Of a DNA stretch of 64,000 nt, positions 22,501-37,500 are shown piece after piece. The notes beneath the pieces were generated by a model. That model was not told the DNA's origin and ran no database searches. It saw only the letters and a list, made by a program, of their open reading frames with translations. Both the position numbers and the translations under genes were made by a program. Within the stretch, counting starts at the first letter, position 1. Each line of letters opens with the position of its first letter. Source of the stretch: Tropicibacter sp. R16_0 (GTDB lineage: Bacteria > Pseudomonadota > Alphaproteobacteria > Rhodobacterales > Rhodobacteraceae); NCBI RefSeq assembly GCF_017743935.1, contig NZ_JAGHRE010000006.1, positions 62,001 through 126,000 on the forward strand, in the 5' to 3' direction.

Positions 22501-25500
22501 CTCGCCGCCAATAACAGTCGAACCGCCCGCACCCTGGAACGCAACATTGGCCACCGCGGTATGAATTTCATTGGGGTTGGACACCGCGCCTGCGGCGAGG
22601 CCGATCGCAGGCAACAAACGCTCACCTCGAGCAATGCCTTCGCCCATCAGATCATCGCCTTCGCTATGCTCAAGACCAAGCACGTGCCCCATCTCATGCA
22701 TAAGCACGGTCAACAAATCGATGCGAGACTTTGGCAGACCGACAGATGCCGTCAGCTCATTGCCGCTGCCTTCGTACTCTTCATCCTCATCCGGTGTCAG
22801 ATCGATGAACCATCCGGCCGATGCAGCTGTCGGGTCCACCTGAATACGCTGTTGGGACGCCAGCGCCAATATTTGGCCCGGCTGATCAACGACCTGAACA
22901 TCCATGCCGTCCAGCAGCAATTCTTGCTCAGCCGACAGTCCTGAGTTCCGCCAGCGATCCTTGGCAGCGGCAGCAATTGTCTGCAATTCTTCGTCCGTCA
23001 GGACAACCGACGAAACGAAACCAATCTCTCCGTCCAGAAGCGCGGTTGTCGATACAATTGATACCGTCAGTGTTTTTTCAACGATGCCACCATTCAAATC
23101 GGCAACCGAGACTGTCACGTCATAGACGCCTGTATTTCCGGCATCACCGGGATTGTTCAGGTCGGCCGGGGTCAGCAGCGTCAGGGTTGATCCTACGAAC
23201 TCAAAGGCACCAGCATCTGCACCACCCGTCACCGAATAGACGAAATCAGTGTCACCATCCGTGTCGGTCACGTCCGAAGCAAAGTCCCGAACTGCAGTCT
23301 GCCCGTCTTGAACGGTAAGAGCAGCAGGCGTCGACAACTCGGGGCCTGTATTGGTGATAATCGTTTCCATCCGCGTTATGACAGCGTCGATGGTTGTTGG
23401 GGTGGTATTGAGATTATTGTCTGACGTGAGGAATGGCAGCACGTCCAATTTGTTTGGGGTCGCTACAATGGCTGACCCGCCGACATTGAGCTGCGCGCCT
23501 GCATCCAGGCCCGCGTTGTGATTGGCTTCATCCTCGTAGTCTTGAGGCTCCTTCGACGCGATACCCCAACTCTTGGCATCTGCTGTCGCGGTCTCTTCGG
23601 CAATTGAAAGGAGAGCTACGTCCCCGTCAACATCGACATCTGCCGTGCCACCAAGCTTAGCTGTGATTGTCGGACGCGTGTATCCATTTGCCTTGCCGCG
23701 CGTGGTTCCCAAAGAAAGAGCAAAAGCATCGGCCACGGCGTTTGCTTTGTGGGTCGCACCGCCGATCACGCGAAGATCCGAGCCAACCAAAACATCAGTA
23801 GCAGACACCTGCGCTGTCATGCTCCCGCTGGCCACAGCTTCAGAGACGGCGTCACCAACACCAATCAAGGCAACAACGTCGCTTTCCGCATCCGATTTAA
23901 TGTTGGCTGCAGACAGCGCCAGAACATCAAGATCTCCGCTTACATCAATATCTGCATGTTCTTCGAGATCAGCGTCAACGGTCGGAGTGACACTCACGGT
24001 AGCAACGGCTCCGTCTGGATCGTCTCCCCCCAACGGATTGAACGCAAACAACCCACCTGACGGTGCGTCCGAAACCGCTTCGCTCTTCACTTCGGCCTGA
24101 GCGAAGTTCAGCCCATCCTGGCGCCAGTTGCTGAGGCCAGCAAGCACAACGCCACCGGTTGCATCAATCGTGGCTTTTTTCGAACTCGTTCCGCCAATTG
24201 ACGCGCGTATTGTCGGGGATTGGGTGATTTTTGCGGTCGATGACGACACTGAGACACCCAACAACGTGAAAGCGCCACCAAAGCTTTCAGCATTCGCGGC
24301 CAAAATCGACCCTGCTCGCACGATTACGTTGCCGTCAATCGGTGCCAAATCGCTGCCGACTTGGCCTGACAAATCTGCAGTAACAGTTGGAGTGGCGGTT
24401 GTAATCGCATCCGAACCCGCAACATTAACCGACAAAAGCGCCAAACCGCCGGCCAACGCAAAACTCTTCGTCTTCAATGTTCCATCAAGCTCGCCAGACA
24501 CGGTGACATCTGACGCATCAAGCACAACGCCTGCCATGCTTGCGTTTACCGTGCGCGTCAACGTGCTTTCGGCCTTGCTCGTGCCAACCGCCACCGCAGC
24601 CAGCGTTCCCGCCGCGACTGAAACACCCGTCGATCGGGCTTCGACTTCAGCAGATGTGAACGCCGCAACGGTTAGGTCACCGCTGGACGCGTGATCCAGA
24701 TCAATCCGCGAGTTCGCCGCAATAGTTGCCTGCACCGAGCCCGCAACAGTTGCTGTCGCCTTGGCACCCGCTACGGCAACCCCGCCACCGAACAACGCCA
24801 CAGCAACCGCAACCGACGTTGCCAAACCTTTGGTATAGATGAAGCCCGCGCCGTCGGCAGTTACTTCCATTCCACCTAAGGTGACCCTGGCATCGCCTTC
24901 AAAATACGATGTCACAGACGTTTTAATGTCATTGATGTTCTCGGTCAGCCCGACGCTTGCTGAGAAGCCAAACTTACCTCCAGCAGCTGCCACTGCGATC
25001 GAATCCGTATCTGACGTGATCGTGCTTTCATCACGCGCTGTAACCGCGATGCCACTGGATGCCAGAATATCCGCCGCAGCATTACCAAGGATACCACCCG
25101 TAGATGCGGAGCTTGTGTTTACAATGCGGGACACCACAGAGTTTGCGACTTCGTTGTCGGCATACGCACCGCCGCCAGAGAAACTCACGCCTCCTTTACC
25201 AGCAGCAACGCCGACCGACACCGCAATCGCCTCGCTGTCGATGAACATCCCAGACGGCGTCGACGCTGAAACTGTAATCTGGCCTGACGACGCGTCGAGC
25301 GTACTGTCCAGAACTTCGGCCGACACCCTGTTTTTGATGATGTTGTCCGAGTTCACCCCGGCAATCGCGACGGCGACACCGACTTTGCCAAACCCGGCCG
25401 CGACGGCGCCACCATGCGCCTTGCTTTCGATACGGCTTTGGTCCTGAGCGGAAACCGTGATGTTTTGCCCGGCTGTAATTGCATGTCCGGAACTGCCGTC

Positions 25501-28500
25501 TGTTTGCGCGTTATCGATCTGAGCCGTTACCACACTCGTCACAGTGTTGGCAGAGCCAGCCCCGGCTCCAGCCACGCCACCGCCACCATCAGAGCCAACC
25601 GCAAGTGCACCCGCGCCACCAAACGAGAACGACTTGATATCGCTGGCAGAATCCGCGGTCACATTCACATCTGTTCCAGCAGAAACGACGGCATTTTCGA
25701 CAACCGCAACGGTGTGGTTCCCAACAGTGTTTTCACTGAGAGCGAACCCAACGGAGATACCAACCCCTACACCACCCGTCGCGATACCCACGCTGATGGC
25801 AAAGCCGCCGGAATCTGACACAATTGTACTGTCGTCCTCGGCTGAAACAGTTACTGCGCCAGAGGTCGCAATCACGTTCGAACCACCGCCGATAGCAGCC
25901 AGAGCATCTACAGCAACCGTGTTCAGCGAACCGGCCCCAACAAAGGTTAAGCCAAGTGCAAACCCGGAGCCACCTGAGCCGCCCAGCCCGCCAACCAGCG
26001 TAAAGGAATCCACGCCCATCGCATTTTTGGCCGCAACACTTACGTCTTGATTTGCGGTAACATCCGCATCTTCGATAAATGCCCGGATGACAGAACCACC
26101 TGTTTCCAAGGCATATTTCGTAGACCCGTCAATGCCGGTGTCTGACAGCAAAATCGCGTTGCTGTTGTCGTTCAGAGAACCAAGTTCTGCGTCGGACTTA
26201 GACCGCGCCAGCTTGACCGTATTGTCGTTGACACGAATGGCGTAATAATCCTGCCCGGAGTCAAGTCCACCAAGATCCGCTTTGTTGCTTGCCAGATCCA
26301 GATTTGTGAACCTCACCCTGTCGCCGGTGTTCAATCCGTGGTCAGATACATTGAGTGAATAGTTGTCACTGGACAGGTTAGCTGCCGTAAACTCACGCTC
26401 GGTGGAACTGTCGCCGATCTTGTTTTCAGAAACGGAACCACCGACGGCAACGCCGATCCCTGCACCATCCAAAGAGATCCCTGCAGCAATCGAATATCCA
26501 CCCGAATCCGTCAGGTGAATGCCTTCTTCCGTTGCGGAAACTGTAACCGACCCGGATACCGCCTCGACATCAACGCCAGGCGCGGCGCTGCGACCACCGC
26601 GAATGAAAGACTCTGTCTGCATGTCAGAGAGGTTCCGGGCCTCAGACCCGGCGCCAGAAATTCCAAGTGCGAACGTGGACTGGCTACTACCCGCAATTGC
26701 AACCGCCAAACCAAGCGCTTTGGCATTGGTCTTTTCAATAACAACCAACTTATGAGCAGCTGAAGTCGCTCCGTCAGTTATGTCCACGATATTTGCATCG
26801 CGGAAAAACACCTTGGTCGTTATCGTAGCGTCGGCCAAAACCGGCGTGGACGCGGAGACGGTGATCTCTGATCCATCGTCACTAATGTCTGTGACCAGAT
26901 ACGTCCCGGTTGTTCCACCGGACAGGCGCACACGGCTGCCCACCGTCAGATCATCAAAGAACCCGTCAATCCCGCCACTGCTGTTCTTGGCCTTGATCGT
27001 GTTCTTTTCGGAGTTGAACACGACATCCTGTGTTGCCGGTGATGTCTCGTTCTCAAACACGACACCACCCGGCACCGTTTTCAGAAGTTTGATAGAGTTA
27101 TCGCCGTTCTTGTAAACGATGTATTTTTCGCCGTCGACCAAGCCGCCGATGGCGGCCTGCCCGTCGGCCTGTCGGTAGACAACTTGATCGCCAGTTTTGA
27201 AACCGTGACCGGAGCTTTGCAACGTATCAAGAGTTGCTGAGTTGGCGTTGGTTCCGATGGTTTTGGACTTGGTTTCTTGGCCGGTTGTCAGAGCATCAAC
27301 GGTGACCCCCGAACTCCCTTCGACTTCAGAGCCGTCTATGTTGGCAGTGTTCAGACCACCCAGATCGTTTTTGGCAAACGCAGCACCAATCGAAGCGCCG
27401 ACGGTTGCCAGGCTTGCGCCACTCAGAGCCAAGGCCAAGCTTACACCATATCCACCGGCATCCGTATCCAGGCTAGTGTAGTCTCTCGACAGAACGTTCA
27501 CCGCTCCGCCCGTGCTTGTTACGTTGGCAGCACTCACAATGCTTGCTGACGTATTCTGTGTGACGACGTTGTTCGAAACCGCGAAAGCACCGGCGAAAGC
27601 ACCCGTAAACACACCTTCACTGGTCGAAACGCCACCCGATCCCGCTCCGGCCAAAGACCACGCTTTAAAGCGTGTCTGATCGCTCTTTCCTGCCTGCGCA
27701 ACAACGGAAACATCTCCCGAAGCAGTGACAGTTGCGGCGCTGATCTTGGCTGTCGTATTGTTCTCAACTGTATTCTCAGCGACACCGACGCCAATCGAAA
27801 TTGCGCCCGCGCCCCCACCACTCTGCGTTGCAACCGCAATCGCAATCGCCACTCCGCCGGCGTCAGCATTCATACGAGACATATCTCGCGCAGTAATGCT
27901 TGCAGTCCCCGATGTCGCAGAAATCGTTCCGCTACCGGTGATTTGGGCTGTCGTGTTTATCTTGGATCGGTTGATCGAGACGGCACCGGCACCGCCGAAA
28001 GCAAACGCAACGGAGGAATTGCCAAAGCCGCCAACACCAAGTGCCCCGCCAATTGAAAGTGTATCAGCATAGAACTCGGACTCGGACGTCAGCGAAACGC
28101 TATCGCCCACAACGTTGGACCCCTCAATGGACGCAGTCGTTGAATGCCCCGAACCATAGCCAACATCGGTCCGACTGAGAGACCAGCCAACGGCGAAGCC
28201 CAAAGAGGCGCTGTTACCACCCCCCGCTCCGACAGCGGCGAAGATTGCGACACCGCCGCCATCCGTTCGAACACGTCCTTGATCTTTGGCGATCAGATTC
28301 ACTGCGCCGTCAGAATGTATCGCAACATCATCGACGTTATCGCCATTGTTGTCGCGCACTGCAGTGGAGTTGGTGATCTTTGCGCTAATACGTACGTCAA
28401 TCTTTGCGGTCGCAAAAGCACCTGCGAAAGCCAGTCCACCGGACAAGGCCGACCCCTTGGCGACGCCAAGCGCGCCCGAGAATGCAACTGTATCATATTT

Positions 28501-31500
28501 GTCGTCAGAGCCCGGGTTATCTTCGGTGGTCGATACTGCCTCGACCGTGATGTCCCCCGTCGAATGAACCGTCGAATTGTCAACCAACGCAATGACCGTT
28601 GCATCGAAATTGGTTTCGGCAACCCCTGCGCCAACTGCGAGCGATCCCGAACCACCATTGCCGGTCAATGCGATCGCGAATGCCAATCCACCGGCATCCG
28701 CATCCGTTTCTATCCAATCACGAGCACGCACGGTTACAGGCGCACTGGCATCTGTCGTCTGAAGCGCAGCATCATCACGAACTTCGGCTTCAATATCCAT
28801 TCGAACGGTGTTGTAAACGCCGGCACCAGCACCAGTCAGTGTAACGGCGGTTCCATTGGACGATTTTGCGCCAGATGCAGCTACCGAAATGGCTACGCCA
28901 GTCAGTTCACTGGACGCTGTTGCAAGAACATTGATCCCCGTACCACCCGTCACCGGCATTCCCGAGATGAAGGCCTCAACACCGGCTCGCTTGTCGCTGC
29001 CTCCAAGCTCTCCCAACTCGTTGATTGTAACGGACGCACCGACGGATAAGGCAAACGCCCCTTTGCCACTGGCTGCCGAGACCCCAAGCGCGGCGGCAAC
29101 GGCTGTCAGGTTCGATTCTTCGATCGCCTTGACCGTGACCGTACCGGTTGCAGCAACGGTTTCGGTTCTCGCGCTCCCCCTCTGAATTGACGCGGTACTT
29201 GTGTTGATGACACGATTAACCGCGGCTGAACCGGCGCCCGTGACCGCGGCTGTACCTCCCTTGCCAAAGGCAAGTCCAATCGCGATTCCGACACCAACAG
29301 ACAGAGCATTGGTTGAAGCACGCGCTTCAACGGTCGGTGACCCTTTTACATCAACCGTGGTGTTCTTGATCCGGGCATCCAGAGTTTGGCGAACATCGTT
29401 GAGTCCGATGCCAATGCCAATCGCAACTCCGACCGTGTTTGAAGACGGATTCCCGAAAGCATCCGCATAGGCCACCGCGGCCCCGAAACCCCATGCCGCA
29501 ACTGACGACGATAGATCGAGAGCCTGAACGTTCAGCGCTCCGCCATTTTGCAATACTGGCGTGACAACTGTGCTGTTATCAATAAAGCCGTCGATGTCCC
29601 GGGTAATGATATTGATCGCAAAGCCACCCGCGACGGCAATCGAGGTAGACGCTCCGGTAGACACGGCGGTTCCCGCACTCTGCCGCGCCAATGCTCCGGC
29701 AACGGAAACAGCCAGAACTTCTGAATTCGCTCCAACACTTCCCTTGACGGTCAACGCGCCGCCAACATTCAGGGCTGCATCTTGGACCCAAGCCTTGACG
29801 TCATGTTTATCCAGGGCCTCGGCATCGATCCATGTGGTCTGAACTGCCCCCCCAGACCCATCGCCGATTGTACCTATGGCATTGATCGCCAAAGAGATCC
29901 CCAATGAGAACGAGGTATTTGAACCGTTATCAGTGCTGCCGCCACCCCAACTTACGGCAAGGGCTCCAGCGCCCGCGGTTACGCGGGCGTCATCGGTTGC
30001 ACGAACAGTAAAATTGTTGGTCGTGCTGATGCCACGTGTGTTCTTGCTGTCGACCGCGAAGGCCAAAATCTGATCGTTCAGCAGATTAACCGCGAACGCG
30101 CCCGCGATTCCAACGGCGCTCCCTTCACCTTTGGCAAGGGCGCCACCGACACTGACGGCCAAGACATCAGGCGTGAAGATCGAATCCACGACCACGTCGC
30201 TGGCGCTAAGGTCCACGTTTCGCAAATATGCCCGGCTGTCATCCGTGACCGAGTTCAAGGCCAACGACACCGCGAAACTAACGCGCGTCTCTTCTGGCTC
30301 ATCATCGTCTGGCGCGTCTGGCGTTGGAAATGTAGGTGTTGCTCCCGCGACCGAAATAGATCGGATATTGCCTGCGACTTTGCCTTCCACGGTGACCTGG
30401 CCACCAGCAGAGAATGCTCCGGTCCCGCTGGGAGTTGCTTCATCCCACGCCGCGCCAATGCGCGCATCCACGTCACGATCAATAAAGTTCAGTGCGAAGG
30501 ATCCGCCAATCCCGGTACGACGGGACATTGCAAGCGAACCCGCAACGTTCCAGATTTTGGTTGTGTCCGAGGCCTTTACTTCGGCAGCCCCCGTGACCGT
30601 GACATTCGCATTGTCTTCGACGTAGGCGATGGCGTCATTCGACAGGATATGAGCAAGGACGACACCATTGCCGCTTGCCTCTTTCGATGCCCCACCAGAC
30701 GCGGCTACGACAACCTGAACACCATCGTTTTCTGCCTCTACATCAAGGGTATCGGCAAAAACCACTGCCCCATCGGCGATCCCTGCCGTGGCCTGATCAC
30801 GCAAATTGTTTACTAGTGCGGCAATGCCGACCGCAGTTTCAGTATCTGAACTACCAGTCCCTAATAGGGTGAACTCTCTTGCAGGATTTTGGAAACCCCA
30901 GCTATTGATGCTTGTCCCGCTCCGCAGCAGGATATTGGGATTGGGGATGGTGAAATTACCACCAAGTTGCACAAGGTCATTTACGGTTCGCGCAAAAACG
31001 TTGACGTTCTGCGTCCCCGATCGCGCGATGGAAGCAGTATCCTGATTGATCCGCGCACCTGATCTGATTTCCGCCGTTGCACTGTGGTTCGTCAAAAACA
31101 GCCCAGTAGCGATAGCGACAGCAGTTTCCTTCTGTCCTTGCGCCGTTGCCTGGCTCCAGGCATCAACAAGATTGTTGTCCAACCCAAGGTTGTCGTCCAG
31201 ATACGTCATGAGCTGAGAAAATGCAGCTGACGACCCCGCCTCCTTGAGATTGACTACGCGCCAATTCGTTTTGTCGGAATAGTCTTCCTCGTCGAGCTTT
31301 CGCATGACACCAGTCGCACCAACGTATTCATACGTTGTACCGACCTCGCCCCCGGCTGCGTGATTTTCGGATACTTTGACGACGTCGTCTTCCTTCAGCG
31401 TAACCTCTCCTGCCGAACCGGACTGATAGTCGGGAGTACGTTCAGCAAAGGTTTTGACGAGGTTTGCACCATACAGATCACTCGGCGTAATCTGATTGAG

Positions 31501-34500
31501 CGACAAGGCGTTGACCGACAGGGTTCCGCCCGCATCAACGGACGCGTCGTCGATAAATGCAGTTGTTTGATTGTTGTACGACCCGACGTACACAGCAATA
31601 GAAACACCGGTATCAACATCGCCTTTTACTTGACGACCAGAAATAGATCGAACCGTGTTTCCGTCTGAGACATCTTCTGCCGTAGCAGATGCACCCGCTG
31701 TTACATCTGGACGGGCTTCGACTTGGGCCAGAACAGTGATGTCACCGCCAGCTTCAACATCGGTCACAAATGCATCGTTCGGATTGCCTATGCGCGCTTT
31801 TACCGTGTTGGAATCAACTTCAATCGACAAGGCGCCCGAGAATTGCCAGGATGCCCGCTGGCTCTCTTCCCCCCGTGCTTCGAAGGTATCCCAGTGCTTT
31901 CCACGCGCGTTCTGAATAACGCCGACCAGCAGATAAAGCCCCGTGGTACCTGCATTGATTGCGCTCCCCCGAATGTCCGCTTCCAAGCTTCCCGTGGAGT
32001 TCGTTCCCACGCCCGAGTTGGCCGCTGTACCATTCGCAATTCCAGGGAAAACAAAGAAGTTTGATGCAGAAACCGCCTGTCTTTGCTGAGTTGCACGAAC
32101 AATAACATTCTGTGCCGCGCTTACAGTTCCGTCCACGTAGGCTTCGGTGTTTCCAGTCTCAACAGTGATCGCGATAGCGATGCCAATCTTACCATCAGCT
32201 CCTGTCGTGGATCGCGCCAGCGTTCTGTTGCGATCTTCGGTATCGGCCTGAACAATCACCGATCCTTGTGTCGAGGTGATTTGAGCGTCAGATCCAACAT
32301 GGACGTGATTGACAGAGTTCACCCGGCTGATAGCCAGAGCATAAGCCTGCCGCTTCGCCTTTTCAGAAGCAAACGCGAAATCAAATGGACCGACGTCCGC
32401 AACAATGTCGGCAATATTGTCGACCGTGGATCGGAGGATCGTATCATTTGTCGACGTTATCTTGACCTGCCCGACATCCAACGTGGATTTCGAGTCCAGA
32501 ACACCGACTGCGACACCAAACAAATACGAGTATGGTGCTGACTTTACGATCCCGCCTGCGCTGGATGTGATATCAACACTTTCAGCTTCAATGACCAGAT
32601 CGCCAGTAGGGCTATCGCCCGCATTCAGGTTGATGCTCGCTTCGGGCAAAGAGACGTGGACACCAACCCAGGCACTCAACCCTTCGAGCCAGGACATCAG
32701 CCTGGACGCAACCGAAGATGAATTGGTTGAAAGATGTATCGTTTCAGCTTCGGATCTGATCTCGACCCGACCGCCTTTGATTGTCGCGGCCCCAATGTCG
32801 ATCTCGGTCTTGTTGATGTCGACGTTAGCGAACCCAAAGGCGGTAAAGTCAGCCAAATCATCGATGGCTTCGATTGTGATCGCGCCACCTGCGACGCCAC
32901 CAACACTGGACGAGGCATCCAGTATGGTTCCATCTCCAATCGTGACCCTGCGCGGCCCGCTGAAGTCAGACTTCATGCTGATGGCACCAACGTCAGTTTT
33001 CTTGGTTTCAGCCTTGATTTTGATATCACCGGGGTTCGACCCCGCAGTGGTGATGTCGTACCCCCGTGTGTCAATGCTTTCGGCGGCAAGGGTAATGTCA
33101 CCATTAACGTTTGTCAGATCAGACGTAAGTATGATCTTATTGTCGGAATCCTCGTCCGGAGTAAGCGTTGTCGAAACGGTACCACTCACACTGACCCAGC
33201 CGGTCAGATCCGATTGGCTCACATCACCGCTGCTAAGTACAATCTGTACTTCATCTTTGTCGACAGTACCCGCATTCACGTTTACCGGTGGTGTCAGTGT
33301 GTTCCGCGAAATATTCGAGGTATCAATCCGATAAACGTTCTCGACGGTTCCCCCGCTGAGAGTGTCGCCGCCACCGCCGGTTTCGAGAACCACCAGACCG
33401 GATGAAAATGCGCTTGCGTCAATCGCTTCTGCCGCCTGGGTGCCGATCAACCAGGCTTGCTCAATTCCAGTCAGGGAATCGACGCCTTCGCTGCCAATCG
33501 TCAGTCTGCTATTGGTAAGCGTCATGGACTTGGCAGTGCTTTCCGCAGAGCGATCCTCGACGATCGTATCAGTGCCTAGGCCGCCAATGATACTGTCCGC
33601 CCCTTCGCCTCCGCTCAAAAGGTCACGTCCGGACGTACCGGTGATCGTATCGCTGCCGGCAGCACCATCAATCGTAACGAACCCAACCGCTAGCGGGGAT
33701 CCGGTCAAAACGCGCGTTGCCCCAACGACAGTGCCGGTATTGCTGGCCTCAAAGCCCAGATCGGCCGCTGTATCAACACGGCTGTCAGGCTCGTTGGGGA
33801 CGTCCACCTTGTTCAACGACGTAAGTGTCAGCGTTCCGGATCCATTGGAACTGTCGGTGACAACGATTGATCCAGCCGAGAAAGACGCCGACAGATTTGC
33901 GTCGGCAGCGGAAATCGCATCCAACACATCCTGAATCGTCGCTTTGGCGCCCAGTGCTCCAAAATCGATGTCGATACGTCGACCATCGGTCGTCGTTATC
34001 CTGACGTCGCTGGCACCGTCAGCCAGATTGTTGCCTCGCAACACATTTGCTTCGACCCCTACTCCGACATTCAGAATGCCCAGCGTATCAGCCGCGAGAG
34101 ACCCGTTGAGCGCAGCAACCGAAAAAGCTCCGTTGCCACCACTGCTGTCGGTTAATTCAATCGCAAGTCCATCTGAAGACAACGCTGCACTCAACTGCGC
34201 ATCCGCACTCAGCAGTGTCAGAACGTCTTGCAAGGTGACTGCGCTGCTGAGGTCGATATCAACGTCAACGCCGTCAGAACGCGTAACGCGAATATCCGCG
34301 CTAAGCGCTGCAGTAGCACCCTGGACGGCCAGAAGACCATTTTGGCCAAACAGGGTATTCAAAAGGGTGGTTGCTTCTTGTCCGTTCAGGCTGGTCAGCT
34401 CACCTTCGGCAAAGGTCACGCCTCCGAAGCCATTTGCCGGGTCATAGTTGAGGAAGCGCAATTCAGTTGTCGCAGCAGTACCAGCGCCCGAGAATCCCGA

Positions 34501-37500
34501 GGCTGTGATCGTTTGCGCCGCGTTGCCGCCCGTTAATTCGGCGGTTTCAAATCCCGACAGATTATCGACCTCACTGCCACGCGTCAGAGTACTGTCTGTC
34601 AGGGTAATGGTCGTCTGATTTCCCTGCTCGATCAGAACGTCGTAGTCACTGCCGCCATCCAGCGAGTCATTTCCACCGGCACCCGTTATCCGATCGAATC
34701 CAGCTCCACCCAAAATCGTATCTGCATTCGACGTACCAATGACTACATCGTTGCCTTCGTTTGCAGTGATTTTTACCGCTCCGGAGAAGCCGCTCGCATC
34801 AAAAGTATTCGCCCCCGAACCGCCGGTCAGATCCGCAAATTCTATTGAGGACAAGATGTTGGGGCTTTCGGCGCCGTCAACTGTAGTTACATTTACAGTC
34901 ACTCCGGTTGAAGCAGCTTCCTGCAGACGGGAACCGTCAACTGTAATCGCCTGGGTGATGTCTTTGCCTGCCAGATCACCTATGAAAGTGATCGTAAATG
35001 TGCCCGCCGAGGCGCCATCAACAACATCAATGGTTTGGTCGTTCAAAAGGCCGTCACTCAAACCATACAGGCTGGCTTTGATCGTGGCGCTGTCGGCATC
35101 CCACGCGATGTCACGGGAAACATCCGAACCAAAACTGATCGTATAGAACCCGCCAACGACCGATGCCGGAATACTGAACGTTGCCGTTTCTGTGGCGCCT
35201 TCGCCCTGATCAATACTTGTATCATCAAGCATGAAACGGGAATTGCCCAACTCAACAAGGGTATCGTCGCCAACGCCGCCCACAATGGAGTCGATACCGC
35301 GATTCCCGGTAAACTGGTCATTTCCTGATCCACCGATCAGCGTGTCATCACCAATTCCACCGTCCATTGTCACGCTGCCGGAAAACATGGACGCGTCAAA
35401 TTCGTTGTCTGAATCCCCACCTGTCAGGTTGGCTGCGACGATACCGGACAAGCTATCATTTTCACCAACACTTGCGACAGTCATCGACGAGTCGGAGAGT
35501 ACAATATCTTGGTCTCTGAGAGCGAGTACGGTGTCGTCACCCATGTCGCCAACGATAGAGTCGCTGCCGCCGCCGCCAATTAAGACGTCGGCCATACGTG
35601 TGCCTAACAGGGTGTCGTCGTCACTGCGCCCATCCAACTCGGACCCAGCCTCCACAATCTGCGTTCCGGTGAGTACCCCCGCCGCCCCGGTGCCAGCAAT
35701 TCCCAGAACAGTACCTGCGGTGCTGTTGTTGGCGTTTGCGACAGTAAATGACCCTAGGCCACCCGAATTATCTGTCAGAACAAATCCCCGACCATCGGAT
35801 CTGAGTTCCATCTCAAGATCGTTGGACAAATCAGAGATCGTAGTCATCAACTCCCGAACTGTCGCTTCGGAGCTGAGGTTGACATCAAATACTGTCCCGT
35901 CAGACAGAGTGATCGTAACGTCCGCGTCGACGCGTGATATCTCATCCCCAACTAATCCTGGTGAGAACGACCCGTCGTCAAGCACGGGGATGTTCACCGA
36001 AACCACGGACGGATCCGGTATCAGACCCAGATCATAGGCTGCACGGCTGCTTCCGGCGACCACAGTCATGTCCCGTGTCAGCGTCGCGCCTGTAGAATCA
36101 GCAAAGGAGATCCCGGTCCCATTGGCATTCAGCTCTACCCGGAAACGACTGTCGAAATTCTCGCTCGCCGCTGCTTCACGGATTTTCGTGAACACTTCCG
36201 CAACGGTCGTGGCACCATCAAGGTCTACGGCAAATTCATCTGATCCGCCCGTTGCCAATTGGATCGTGAAATCAGTGCCCGTTTGAATGTCGACACCCCG
36301 ACCCTGATTCAAGCTTGTCAGCGGTGTGTCGAAGGCGGTCGCCAAGTTTATCGTGTCTTCGTCCGTTGTCCCAAGCCCGGAACCGCCATTCAGTTGATCC
36401 AAGTAAACATTGAAACCACCGTCCAGCGTTACGCCACCCAGCGTGAAAGCAGACGCCGACAGAACATTTTCCGAGAGGCCGCCAATCAATTCCGCAGTTT
36501 CAATCGAAGATAGCGTCGAAACCGTCGACCCAATTGTGATCTGCGTATCCGTGAGGATCATGCTCGCGTCCGACCGCTCAACCAAGCGGTCGATCTCGCC
36601 ACCACCCATCAAGGTGTCGGTCCCACCCCCGGATCCCAATGTGTCGGACGCGCTACCGCCAATCAGGAAATTTGCGCCACTATCGCCATAGATTTCGTTT
36701 GCGGCCGTACTTGAACCGATAACGTGGTCAAATCCGCGAACGGTCCCCAGTCCCTCTGCGATCTCCTGCCCGAGGCTGACGGAAACACCCGTTGTAAATG
36801 CGGAGTAGTCCAAAACGTTTTCTTGGGCAGCATTTACGAGAATGTTTTCGACACCAATCGTCGTCAGCCCGAAACCATTCGCCTGCGAAGTCACTGTCGT
36901 CCCCGAGACTGTCACTTCGTCAAAGACCAACGTGCCGGAATCCGCCATGGTCAAGCGAACACCAAATCCAGCCGAGGACAGATCAATGGTGTCGATCTCG
37001 CCCTGCAAAGCCGCGTCGTTTTCCTGGATCGTTACCGCGCCAACCGTAGCTCCGAACTCATAAGTGTCGCGACCTGCGCCACCGGACAGACTGTCGTCGC
37101 CCCCACCGCTGACCAGCGTGTTATCCAAAGCATCGCCGATAAGTGTATCGGCTCCGGAGGTGCCCAGAACTGCATCAAATTTGAAAACCTCAAATTCGGA
37201 ACCGTCGCCAGCCCCGGGATCGATGTCAGCTGTGTTTTGTGTCAAATCAACACTGACCGACGTGAAACCAGACATGTCGAGCGTCGCGTAGCCCGCTCCA
37301 CCTTCCAAACGTTCGACTTGGGTTACATTCGCCAGCAACAACTTGCTGGTCGTACGATCACCGTCGAAGATAGAAACCGCACCTTCTCCGGTTACCTCAA
37401 CAGTCGAACGGTCCGATGCTGGAGCGATAACCATATCGTCTCCGTCACCTGCGTCGATCCCCAGAGAGAAGTCCGCTGCAGCCGAAAAGGTGAAAACATC

